Below are positions 48,605-59,570 of a stretch of 64,000 nt of DNA, in pieces. Below the pieces are notes generated by a model, which saw only the letters and a program-made list of their open reading frames with translations, was not told the DNA's origin and made no database searches. The DNA comes from Diphasiastrum complanatum (Eukaryota > Streptophyta > Lycopodiopsida > Lycopodiales > Lycopodiaceae), in NCBI GenBank assembly GCA_029204225.1, contig CM055092.1, positions 58,861,296 to 58,925,295 on the forward strand. The letters are read 5' to 3'. The position numbers and the translations under genes were made by a program. Numbering within the stretch: position 1 is the first letter of the stretch; each line of letters opens with the position of its first letter.

Positions 48605-48617
48605 TGGTATCAGAGCC
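48605..48617 (+). promoter_or_regulatory. Primer-binding site for initiator-Met tRNA
   Basis: TGGTATCAGAGCC lies immediately after the 5' LTR. Confidence 0.92.
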
Positions 48618-49234
48618 AAGTACAAGAGCATAAGCCATTGATCTAATGCAAGTCCATTTTTAGCAAGTTTTGGTGCTAAAAACTAGTATTGAGAGGGCAA
48701 GCTAGAATCTTGATTTTGGTAAGGAGATTTGATCCCAAACTTGGCAGGGGTCCAAATCTGTACTGTCCACATGTGTGGGCACCTTTGAACCTACATTTCA
48801 TGCATGTTATTCATTTGATCCAAATAAATTCAATTTGTAAGCTTTTGATGTAATTTTTGGTGGAAATCTTAGGATAAGCTACCAAGATTGAGTGCCATTG
48901 ATTAGATTTGACTTAGGGTCATGAGATGTAATTAATCTAGGCCGAAATCAGGTCCTCTAACTTGTTTTACAGGTCTTGAAAGTACATCAAAAAGTGTGGG
49001 GGAGATTTAGTCATGTTATTGTCCAAAAATAGCTAAAATTGGCAAGATTTGATTGTATGTAGATTTCACATAATCTTATCTTCATTCCAGCTTTGTGAGA
49101 GAGTGATAGAACTATGATTATAAGTCCATTTGTTGGATTAGAAATCAAATTTGAGTGAAACACTGCAAGTGTGAGACCTTTGTGAGTTTCAAGTCAATCA
49201 AATCTATTTCTTGTTTGTAGAAGTCACTAGTAAG

Positions 49235-50370
49235 ATGGGATATGCTAGAACATACCTTCTAGAAGCTAGTGAGAGATTGAATTCTACAAATTATGCTATT
49301 TGAAAGGTTAGGATGGAGTCACTTTTGGTGCTCCAAGACCTTTATGAGTTTCTGATTAAGGATGAAGATGAACCTCTAGGTGCACAGGAATTAGTGAGAT
49401 ACAAAAAGAGATCTAGGTTATAGCACTTCATTGTGTGAAAATGAATGTGAGCAATGATCTTTTGAGGGAAGTATCATCATGTAAAAGTGCTAAAGAGGCT
49501 TGGCACTCTTTACAATCAATCTATGAATCTAGTAACACTTCGAGGGTTCTCATGCTTAGAAATCATATTTTTCAAAGCATGAAAAGAAGTAGTGCACATG
49601 ATTATGTACTTAGAATCAAGTCTCTAAATAGGGAGTTGGCTTCCATTGGAGAGAAGATTCATGATGGAGATCTTGTACAAATTGTCCTTACTGGTCTAGG
49701 AGATGACTTTGCAAATTTGGTCCAAAGTTTTGCCATCCAAGACACTTTACCAACTATAGAAAAACTGCACAATGTATTAGTGGCTGAAGATTGTAGGATG
49801 CTCCACACCAAGGCAAGAATGAGTTCATTGTCTTTGTAGGATGGAGATGAGAAAGCCAATTTCTCATTCAAGGGCAAAAAGAAGACCAATGGAAAGAAGA
49901 AGCATCCCAAGGAGGCCAAAGAAGAGGATGATGCATCAAGCTCAAAGGACAAGTCAAAGCAAAAATGCTTCTTTTGTGGAAAGAAGGGGCTTTATGCATC
50001 CGAATGCTACAAGAGGCTAAGAGCAAAAGAGGAGGAGCAACAAAGTGATGGAGATCTTGAGGATCCACCTCAAAGATCAAGTGCTCCAAGAAGATCCACA
50101 AAGACAAGGGCCGAGCCTTCAAGGCTCACTTATCTTGGCAAAGGTAATTAAGGGGAAGATTCGGAACCATTCACTTTCAACACTTTTCTTACTTCAATGC
50201 TTGATGAACCATTTTGCTATGAGATCTACACGGGGCAAACCGAGGTATGCTATGAAAACTACATGAGGCAACTTTTGGGCTTCATCAAGAAGGAAGTTGA
50301 AGATAAGTTGTATAATGACTCATTTGAGAACAAGTTTTTATGTCTTAGTGATCTAAAAATTGTTATGAAC
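49235..50370 (+). pseudogene. Copia Gag with an internal deletion into the integrase-RT linker
   Basis: The reading starts MGYARTYLLEASERLNSTNY, then a TGA where the homologue has Trp, KVRMES and LQDLYEFL. After a frameshift near 49420 come MNVSNDLLREVSSCKSAKEA and RVLMLRNHIFQSMKR. This is the UBN2/Gag domain and matches the intact Gag at 55744 downward. The zinc knuckle reads CFFCGKKGLYASEC, so the conserved His is Leu. Directly after it, RRSTKTRAEPSRLTYLGKG matches the linker between integrase and RT of the intact copy (RRSSRAKVEPSRLTYQGKG). Protease and integrase were therefore deleted. No RT or RNase H follows. Confidence 0.88.
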
Positions 50371-51022
50371 TAATTAATAATAAATTGGTTGTTTGATCAA
50401 ATGAGTGCTCTTGGATTTTGGAAGAGCAAGAATGAGTTAATCACTCATTGTTTTGAAAAATGTGTTTTTTTCTTTTGGAGAGGCAAATTGTAAGCTTCTT
50501 ATGAGAATAAGTGAAACATCCTTGAAAGACACTTATATCCATAAGAAAGTATGTAGCCTCATGAAGTTCAAGATCACTTGTAATTACAAGATTAGGAAAA
50601 TCATGCTTGCTTTTGATGGTTTGTGGACTAGTCATTTTAGCATGATAAATCTTGGTAATAGTAGCAAGTACATGTTTTGTGATCTTGATCAATGTGATTT
50701 TCAAAAGACATGGAGACATCAAATTTCCTTCAAAGAGAAGCATCAAGATCAAGGAGGAGCAAGTTTCAAGTTCATTTATCTTCGCTCAACATGGAAGAAA
50801 TCAAGTGCAAAGGTGCAAGGAAGAATCAAGACTCTTAAATTCATCTTGGAAGAGATCAAGACCAAAGAAGCTCTATCTTGGATATGGTGATAGATCATGT
50901 CATCATCTTTAGGGGCTCATTAGCCATCTTCTAAACCTGAATATGATTCATTTATGATGCTAAAATCAGGTCTTAGAATTGTATATAGATACATTATTGT
51001 TTCCAAGACTAGATTTGAGGAG
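50371..51022 (+). other. 3' internal region of the Copia derivative
   Basis: Residual open frames (50453-50912) show no enzyme motif. The purine-rich GATTTGAGGAG at 51012-51022 directly precedes the 3' LTR and is the likely polypurine tract. Confidence 0.6.
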
Positions 51023-51094
51023 TGTGAAAAATAGCCTATTTTGGCAAATCTAGCCATGTAGAACTTTACAAATATTGTGTATAATTGAGTTCCA
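51023..51094 (+). mobile_element. 3' LTR of the Copia derivative, left part
   Basis: It matches the first 72 bp of the 5' LTR, with 4 substitutions, and is then cut by the nested Copia insertion. It continues at 57253. Confidence 0.95.
51090..51094. repeat. Target site duplication TTCCA, left copy
   Basis: TTCCA flanks the nested Copia element here and at 57248-57252. The uninterrupted LTR copy near 47962 has the sequence only once, which confirms that it is a duplication. Confidence 0.97.
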
Positions 51095-51776
51095 TGTAAA
51101 AATTACAACAAATAAGGATCCTAAAACACTTGAAATGATGAGGGAAACAATAGATTATGATTTCATAAGATTAGCACAAGTTGAACCATCAAAATCCATC
51201 AAAAATCTATGCTTGAACCTCACTAAATGGCCCAAATCCTTGAAGAAGGCTTCACACGTGTGAAAGTACGGCCTCCCACAGTCTGAGTACTGTACACCAG
51301 ACCTACATTCAATCCTATAATCATTAGTAATCACAAGTACTCAAACAATTATGAACATAGAGAGCAATTGCACCATTATGAGAGAAAAAACATGAAATTG
51401 CTTGATTGATTTTGGTGAGATATCATCACCTATATATACATGATCCATCACGGTTTTGGGCAGGTATGAGTAGCCCTAAACCTATCCCTAATGCTAATTT
51501 TGGTGGATCTTTCATCCCTACCAAGTTAGGGTTGGAATCTTGGAGATCCCTCAACAATGCAAAAATTACCAAAAATAGCTCCTATTTTTTCTCCCTTGTA
51601 TCTAAGCATAATTTGGACTCATTCCAAAGGTTCTAACACTTAGGTATACTTGAGAACATCCTTATGAATGGAATCCTATGCTATTTGGCACGTGTGACAA
51701 GCCACATCATGACCATCTAATTATTTACAAGTCATATGACCAGAACTAGTCAAGCTAGAATTGTGAATTTTTAACA
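51095..51776 (-). mobile_element. 3' LTR of nested young Copia element
   Basis: 682 bp, TG...CA termini (minus strand TGTTAAAAATTC ... TTTTTACA). It differs from the 5' LTR (56555-57247) by about four substitutions and one 11 bp insertion in the 5' LTR. It carries CACACGTGTG at 51253-51262 and a second CACGTG at 51689-51694. The purine tract AGTGAGGAGGAG on the minus strand (51777-51788) precedes it. Confidence 0.97.
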
Positions 51777-51790
51777 CTCCTCCTCACTAT

Positions 51791-54700
51791 CTAGCTTGGT
51801 TCAATCATTGCTTTACTAATCACTCCAAGTGATGATCTGAACTTCATAAAAGGTTTCTTTTGAAGTGGTTTAGTAAGTAGATCAGCTACACATTCATTGC
51901 TTGGAACATGCTCCAAAGCAATCTCCTTGGCTTGCACCATTTCTCTCACAAAGTGATGGCATATCTCAATGTGCTTAGATCTTGCATGGAAGATTGGGTT
52001 AGATGCAAGGTTTTGGGCTGATATATTGTCATTGTAAATGATTGGTGCCTCCTCTGAATCCATGATCTTTAGTTCCACCAATAATCTCTTGATCCAAAGT
52101 ACCTCCTTTGTAGTGGTTGTCAAAGCTTTGTACTCGGCCTCGGTTGAAGATAGAGATATAGTTTCTTGCTTTTTTGAAAGCCATGAAACCACACCTTCTC
52201 CTATGAAAGTTGAATAGGCACTTGTTGATTTCCTATCCCTCTTGTCCCCTGCAAAATCTGAATCACTAAATGCATGAAGGTTAATCACATCTCCTCTATA
52301 TAGAATCCCAAAATCCAATGTACCCGAGATGTATCTTAGAATCCTCTTAGCCTTTTTCCAATGGATATTCAATGGCTTTTGCATGGATTGGCTCAACCTA
52401 CATACACTAAAGCTAAGATATGGTCTAGTTATAGTGATCCACATTAAGGAACCTATAAGTTGCCTAAACAAAGTGATGTCCATGAAGGATCTTTCATCAT
52501 CTTCATTTGGCACTTTTACATCTTGCTCCATTGGTGTGTCAACACTTTTGCATACTTCCATCTTAAACTTCTTCAAAAGACTTTGAGCATAGTTTACTTG
52601 ACTTATAAAGATAAAATCAGACCCTCTAAGTACTTCTATGCCTAAGATGAAGTGAAGACACCCTAGATCTACCATCTTGAACTCTAAGGATAGATCTATC
52701 TTGATTTTTTCAATACCATCAACACTATTTCCACTAATGATGATGTCATCTACATAAATGAGTAAAAGTACAATACCAACATCATCAAACTTAATGTAAA
52801 GAGTAGGATCATATTCACTTTGAACAAAAGAAAGTGAAATAAGATAGCAATGTAGTCTTGAATTCCAAGATCTCGAGGCTTGCTTCAAGCCATAGATGCT
52901 TCTTTGGAGATGGCATACTTTGTTCTCCATTCCATGCTTGATGAACCCTTGTGGCTGCTCCATATAGATATCCTCTTCCAAAAAACCATTCAAGAAAGCA
53001 TTAGAGACATCCATTTGACATAGAATCCATCCAAAATGTGATGCAAGTGCAATGATTAGTCTTATTGTGACCATCTTGGCCACGGGTGCAAAAGTTTCCT
53101 CATAGTCTATCTCTCTCTCTTGAGCATAACCTTTTGCAACTAATCTTGCTTTATGTTTGTTAACACTCCCATTTGCATTCAACTTAAGCTTGAAGACCCA
53201 CTTGCATCCTATTACATTCCTTTGAGGTCTCTCAACAAGCAACCAAGTTTCATTCTCAATCAAGGCATCATACTCATCCAACATAGCTTTATACCATTCT
53301 TTGGAGTTCAATGCATCTTCAACATTAGACGGTTCTTCAAAACTAGATTAAGCATAAGAAGTGGATGAGATACCCTCAACTTGCTGTCCTTTTCCTTGAT
53401 ATGTGAGCCTTGATGGCTCCACTTTTGCCCTTGAAGATCTCCTTGGTGTGATAGGTGGGTTTGGTGCTTGATCCTCCATGAGCTCCTCCTCAAAACCAAG
53501 ATCTTGCTCCTCGGCCATCTTCTTCTTGATTGTTGGAGCACTTGAGCCTTCTTCAAGCATATGCATATGATGTTCATCAAAGATGACATCCCTTGAAACA
53601 ACAAATTTGTTCAAGGATGGGAGATAGACTTTGTAGCCCTTGCTTGAGCTTGCATATCCAAGCATGATCCCTCTTGTGGAAGATGGATCCTCCTTGGTTC
53701 TTGTTTCCAATGGCACATGCACATAACATATACACCCAAAAACTTTCAAGTGATTAAGATTGGGTTTCTTTCCATACAACATCTCATAAGGAGTTTTGCC
53801 TTCAATTGCTTTGTAAGACACCCTATTCATCAAGTAGTTTGCACATACAAGAGACTCACCCCAAAAGGATTTGGGCAAACAAGCATCGAATCTTAAAGCC
53901 TTAGAACATTCACATAATGTTCTATTCCTTCTTTCAGCAACTCCATTTTGTTGAGGAGTGTAAGGACAAGAAGTCTCTTTCTTGATCCCTTCCTCCTCAC
54001 AAAAGGCCTTGAACTCATTGGAGATGAATTCTCCACCATTGTCACTTCTAAGAATCTTGATGCTATGATTATGATGCTTTTCCACAAACAACTTGAACTT
54101 TACAAAAGTATCAAATACTTGAGACTTGAAGGAAAGTAAGAACACCCAACAATATCTTGAGTAGTCATCAATGAAGGTTAAAAACATGGATGAACCTCCA
54201 TTAGATTTGGTGCTAGCAATGTGCACATCCGAGTGTATGAGTTCAAGAGGATGAGATGACTTTGTGATGGACTTATGTGCCTTGGATAAGGCACAAGCTT
54301 CACAAACCTTGTCTTCCTTCCCAATAGACCTTGGTAGGCCTAAAGCATACTCCTCCTTGATCATAGCCTCCATGGAACCCGAGTTGACATGTCCAAGTCT
54401 TTTGTGCCATAAAGTAAAGGTAGATATCTTGCTCTTCTCGGCCAACATGACAACATTAGTATCCACAAATGCATCCAGCTTATAAAGTTTGCCAAGTCTA
54501 GTGCCCTTAGCCACTATCTTACCCTTGTTCGTGATGAAACATTCATTTGAAGCAAAGTCAACATTGAAACCATTGTCTACCATTTGGCCAACACTTAGTA
54601 GATTCTTTGTTATTGTAGGAATGTACAAAACACCTTCTATGTTGATCTTTTTGGAAGATCCTAAGCAAAGGGGAATGCTACCAACTCCGTCAATCTTACA

Positions 54701-55744
54701 AGCTTCATCATTTGCTGTATAGATAGACTTTATAGGTCCATCATAAGATAAGAGAGAAGAGAAAAACTTCCTTTTACTAGTCATGTGTGAACTAGCACCC
54801 GAGTCAATCCACCAAGGATCTTCTCCTTTGAAGCTTTTTGAAGAAAATATGGACATCATGAGAGAGTCCTCATGTGAACTCTCCTCCTCCTCCTCTTTGC
54901 TCATGTTGGCTTGGCTTTGATCTTGTTTTCTCTTGAAGCATTCCGAGGCATAATGTCCCATCTTGCTACAATAGTAGCACTTCACCTTTGATTTGTCCTT
55001 CTTGACTTTGGTGGTTGATGGAGATGCCTTTGAGGGTCCTTCTTGATCCTCAAGCTTTGTAGACTTCTTGAATGTTGATCCTTTGCCTTTGGACTTGCCT
55101 TTACCTTTGGTGAAGAGAGCTTGGTCATCTCCACCTTGGATGGAAAGCCTATCCATCCTCTCTTGCATTTGGCTCCTTCTTGATTCCTCGGCCATGAGTG
55201 TACCTTGGAGTTCTTCAAGTATGGGTAGCTTACCCAAAATTGCATATCCCTGAACCAAATTGTCAAATTCAAAGCTTAGTCCATTCAATATGAGTTGGAC
55301 AAGCTCTTCATCCTTGATAGGGTCACCTATAAAGGCTAGCTCTTTGTTCAATTCCTTTACTCTTAGGACAAAAGTATGTGCACTCTCTCTTTTCTTTTGA
55401 TAGCTTCTATAGATTTGATTCTTCAAAGCTAACATTCTAGTTTGGTTCTTGGATTCATAGACCTTTTGCAAAGTCTCCCAAACATCTTGAGCTGAAGTGC
55501 AATCTCCTACCTCTCTTAAGAGTTCATTTGCAACATTCATTTCTATGCAATGTAGTGCAACATTGCACCTCTTAATGTATTTGGCTTTTTCTTGAGGATG
55601 AATAGGTTCACCCTCCTTACCATTTACAATTTCCATTAGATCTTGCATGATCATGATAGATTCCATTCTAACTTTCCATATGGAATACTTAGTTTTGTTG
55701 AGCCTTTCATTAGTATCCAAAAGATATGCATTTATAGATGCCAT
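51791..55744 (-). CDS. Copia Gag-Pol polyprotein with one in-frame stop
   Basis: A single frame of 1,317 codons, broken only by a TAA at 53348-53350 (codon 799). Residues 1-200 are UBN2-type Gag. A zinc knuckle has C256, C259, H264 and C269. Protease shows WWIDSGASSHM, D314. GAG-pre-integrase is LWHKRLGHV (about 445). Integrase zinc ligands include C481 and C484, with catalytic D506, D568 and E604 (D,D-35-E spacing). A Pro/Ser linker runs to the stop. After it, starting at Met 53311, RT has QMDVSNAFLNG and YVDDIIISG, and RNase H has SDSDFAGD, STEAEYKA, YNDNISAQ and VADLLTKPL. Everything needed for transposition is recognisable except that the stop separates Gag-PR-IN from RT-RNase H. Flanking LTRs, primer-binding site and target duplication are intact, so this is a recent insertion. 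The stop may be a new nonsense mutation (CAA to TAA fits) or a sequencing error. Confidence 0.95.
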
Positions 55745-56541
55745 CTAGTCTCCTAATCAAGGACTTGACACAAATGAAGGTTACTTCTATTGATTTGATT
55801 GAAGGTCTACCTTATCCCACTTCTTAGGGACCTGAAAAGATCAGTAATAGACTTCCTATAAATATCTAAGAATGATCTCTAACAAAATCAAATCATAGAA
55901 TACTAGAAACAATGCACTTGCTTGATTGAAGTAGACAATACTAGTAGAATTGCCCCTCTTTCTATAAAGAACATTAAAGCTTCCAAATGATCTGATCAAG
56001 AGTGAATTTCAGCAACCTAATATACTTCCAAAATCACTTGTAAAAGATCTAAATGGAACTTAATGAGGATGCAACACAATCTACTATCCAATCACAAGCA
56101 AAAAATGATCAAAATTGATGAAAAATTGATCTAATTTGGTGCATAAGTCAAGCAATGGTTGGACTGAACCTAAATCACTTTAGGAGGTGTCTACTACACC
56201 TTAGAACAGCCTCAAAGAGTCCCCAAAACTCTGATCTTCCCTCTCCTTGAATGCTAGAAAGCCTCCTCTATGAAATCAGCTCCAAAACTCGCTTAGAAAT
56301 CAATGCTTGGAGCAAGCAAAACTTGCTATCTTGGTAATGTGAATTGAATTCAATTTGCCTCTGGTTTTAGACACCTAAACACCTACAAATGAATTCACAC
56401 AACACCAATCTCCAATGTATTTGACTCACTTTGAGTTCTAGAATCAATACTAGATGCTAAGATCCAATCTACACAAGATTTAGATAAAAAATTGTGATCA
56501 AATTGAATGAAAACCAAGGATTTAGCTCATTTCAGCCTTTA
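55745..56541 (-). other. 5' leader of the nested Copia element
   Basis: Untranslated stretch of about 800 bp between primer-binding site and the gag ATG. No open frame of note. Confidence 0.8.
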
Positions 56542-56554
56542 GGCTCTGATACCA
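56542..56554 (-). promoter_or_regulatory. Primer-binding site for initiator-Met tRNA
   Basis: The minus strand reads TGGTATCAGAGCC directly adjacent to the 5' LTR end. Confidence 0.95.
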
Positions 56555-57247
56555 TGTAAAAATTACAGCAAATAAGGATCCTAAAACACTTGAAATGATG
56601 AGGGAAACAATAGATTATGATTTCATAAGATTAGCACAAGTTGAACCATCAAAATCCATCAAAAATCCATCAAAAATCTATGCTTGAACCTCACTAAATG
56701 GCCCAAATCCTTGAAGAAGGCTTCACACGTGTGAAAGTACGGCCTCCCACAGTCTGAGTACTGTACACCAGACCTACATTCAATCCTATAATCATTAGTA
56801 ATCACAAGTACTCAAACAATTATGAACATAGAGAGCAATTGCACCATTATGAGAGAAAAAACATGAAATTGCTTGATTGATTTTGGTGAGATATCATCAC
56901 CTATATATACATGATCCATCACGGTTTTGGGCAGGTATGAGTAGCCCTAAACCTATCCCTAATGCTAATTTTGGTGGATCTTTCATCCCTACCAAGTTAG
57001 GGTTGGAATCTTGGAGATCCCTCAACAATGCAAAAATTACCAAAAATAGCTCCTATTTTTTCTCCCTTGTATCTAAGCATAATTTGGACTCATTCCAAAG
57101 GTTCTAACACTTAGGTCTACTTGAGAACATCCTTATGAATGGAATCCTATGCTATTTGGCACGTGTGACAAGCCACATCATGACCATCTAACTATTTACA
57201 AGTCATATGACCAAAACTAGTCAAGCTAGAATTGTGAATTTTTAACA
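56555..57247 (-). mobile_element. 5' LTR of nested young Copia element
   Basis: 693 bp. It differs from the 3' LTR by about four substitutions and an 11 bp duplication of ATCCATCAAAA-type sequence. It carries CACACGTGTG at 56724-56733 and CACGTG at 57160-57165. Confidence 0.97.
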
Positions 57248-57252
57248 TTCCA
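57248..57252. repeat. Target site duplication TTCCA, right copy
   Basis: Perfect match to 51090-51094. The host LTR resumes at once with CACATGGAAGG. Confidence 0.97.
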
Positions 57253-57691
57253 CACATGGAAGGCCAAGTTGCCACGTGGAAACCCACTCCTAATGTAGGT
57301 TAGGTCAATTCAAGAGAGTTGGTCATGTCTATTTGGTGGTCATCCCTACTTTATAGGACCTACACCTAAGTTTAAGGTGAAAATTTGACCAACTAGCTAC
57401 CTACCAAGCATAACTCTAGGATCTAGGCTAGGGTTTCATTTAGGGCAAGAAGAGTGAGCTAACTTCCTTATTACATGCTGGAAATCCACCTAATTTCAAG
57501 AAGGAAGTCGAATTTGCTATGTATTCCAAGCTCTCATAGTGAGAAGATAGAATATTTTTGGAGCTCATTGGCAATCTCAAGCTAGTTCACTATGTACATT
57601 GAGTTTTTGTGATCCAAATGAAACAAATCAATTTCTACTTGTTTCTCAGGTTGAAGGCCGTACTACAGTCTCTCTATTACACACGTGTGAC
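57253..57691 (+). mobile_element. 3' LTR of the Copia derivative, right part, truncated
   Basis: This continues the host LTR (about 4 differences from 47967-48404) but stops after ATTACACACGTGTGA. The last 200 bp of the LTR present at 48405-48604 are missing and are replaced by a GAAGTC-rich minisatellite. The element's own right target duplication is therefore lost. Confidence 0.93.
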
Positions 57692-57693
57692 CA

Positions 57694-57855
57694 AAGTGGC
57701 CGAAGTCTTCGAAGTCACTGAAGTGGACGAAGTTCATTGAAGTCTTTGAAGTCACCGAAGTCTTCAATGCTAGTAGTGAAGTAACCGAAGTTTGTCGACG
57801 TCTTCGAAGTCACTGAAGTTTGTCGAAGTCTTCGGAGTCTTCGAAGTTTGTTGAT
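57694..57855. repeat. GAAGTC-rich degenerate minisatellite
   Basis: Irregular repetition of GAAGTCTTCGAAGTCACT and GAAGTTTGTC units on the plus strand. Many contain the palindrome CTTCGAAG. It directly abuts the truncated LTR. Confidence 0.88.
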
Positions 57856-58390
57856 GATGTGCAATACGTCGGATCCCTCTATGAGCGATTTCCCGTGTAC
57901 TTTTGCAGACTGTCTAAAAACATGCATAGAACTGCATAGCTGGATAATGTAGTGGATGAAGATTTAAAAAACGATTAGTCGATAATCATGAGAATAATCC
58001 AACAGTTGGTGCTTAAAATATTGATAAAAAGTGGTTTGAGACTTATTTTTTGAAGTAATCTAGACCTCCTTAGATAGACAATGATATTCTAATTATATCT
58101 ACTTTGGTAACTTCGGAGATTTGTAAGAAGCTCTAAGGCCACCAACTTTATGTTTGAAGGATGATGGTCTCTAGGTTTTACTTGCGTCTCTCATTTATTT
58201 ACAATACACATAAAGACGTTATTAGCACTTTGAGTTTCTAACGAAGCTCAAAGTGACGAATCAAATCCCGTAATCGGCCGTATATATGTGGTTGGACACC
58301 ATATATTATACGGTATTTTTATATTTATACGACATTCAAAATATACGAGTTCTTTTTTCTCTTCGTCTTCTCCTCGCTGATCTCGCAACA
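57856..58390. other. No gene recognised
   Basis: AT-rich sequence. CACTTTGAGTTTC and GAAGCTCAAAGTG near 58230-58255 form a short imperfect inverted repeat. No protein homology. Confidence 0.4.
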
Positions 58391-58532
58391 AATGATGTAT
58401 TAAAAAAAAAAGTGCTAATAACGTCAGATAACGGGCCCGTTAACGAGTTTTTTTGGTGGATCGCCCTCCCGAGTTGGCCCCCATCCAGAAACTCGTAACG
58501 GGCCCCTACGGGCCCCTTATCTAATACATTAA
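58391..58532. mobile_element. Short foldback with GGGCCC arms
   Basis: GATAACGGGCCCGTTAACGA (58427-58446) is inverted in AAACTCGTAACGGGCCC and GGGCCCCTTATC (58489-58521). Outside these, AATGATGTATTA and TAATACATTAAT also pair. The right arm contains an extra GGGCCCCTAC unit. It is too short to code. It may be a MITE or a hairpin-forming relic. Confidence 0.6.
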
Positions 58533-58978
58533 TGGGTATTGCTACCTACATCTTTGCAGAAATTGTTTAGGCTAATTTATTATATTTTGACCTTTTGGTT
58601 TGCTACATAGTTGTTGTTGCACAATGATTAATAGGTAAAAAAATTATGAGGATAAAAATTAATTGAAAAACCACTACAATGTCCTATTGTTACTCTTAAC
58701 TATAGACAAATTTAAAGCTACCTAATTGACAACAACCACTAGTGCAAAATGAATAAGAACCGAGAATATTGGCATTTAGTTTCACAAGGATTCCTTTGTT
58801 CTAACACAATTGTTTTTGTGGATGGATGCCGATGAGCATATTCTCCTCAACTTGGAGCTTTTGCTAATAATTAGGTTTTTAATATTTTGACTTTTTGACG
58901 AAATACTAGTTCTATTTTATTTAAACTTCGTATTGTGGCGTTAATGCCTTATTTTGTTCAGATTTGTTAGGTTCGAGC
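58533..58978. other. No gene recognised
   Basis: AT-rich, no coding signal. Confidence 0.4.
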
Positions 58979-59017
58979 ACGTGTGCGCACACACAGACGC
59001 ACGCACACACACACACA

Positions 59018-59063
<46 letters not shown>
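58979..59063. repeat. Compound (CA)n-(TC)n microsatellite
   Basis: A GTGCGCAC/CA-rich part is followed by CTCTCTGT and a TC run to 59062. Confidence 0.95.
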
Positions 59064-59067
<4 letters not shown>

Positions 59068-59535
59068 ACTATAACATACATATTAGAGTGTGAGTGCACT
59101 TGTAGAGTATGAACTAATGACACTCTTGTGTTTGAGGACCTCTCCAAAGTAATGCATGATTATATGCCAATTCATTCTTAGTTTTTTGAATTTAGCTCAA
59201 CAAGCTAGACTCTAGACTCTAGAGGTAAATGTGTGCAATTTAAAGTTCAGCCAAAATATGTATAGCTTTTTTAAAATTAGGACATTTCCCTAAACATTGA
59301 GAGTTGGACATTGTCAATTTCAAATTTTTTCCCAAGCCAATGAAAGGATTCTCTACCTTTACTATGAATGAGGCTATTTGTGAGTTTATTATGCATGCCA
59401 ATATATTTTTCTTCCCTGGTCTGAGCAAGAAGACCTTGACTAAGTAATCTAACTATCCCGATTCCTGATTCTTGAATTTCTCCACATGCGTGCGTGTCGC
59501 TTTAAAGCAGAGAAGTCGTCAAAAGCAGCACCCAA

Positions 59536-59560
59536 AACACACACACACACACACACACAC
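59536..59560. repeat. (AC)n microsatellite
   Basis: An AC run of 25 bp just upstream of a TATAAAA box. Confidence 0.95.
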
Positions 59561-59570
59561 AAATCATAGC

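Noticed and set aside
53348-53604. 98-codon frame 53308-53604 and other frames overlapping the nested Copia
   Set aside because: Shadows of the Gag-Pol frame on the same or opposite strand.
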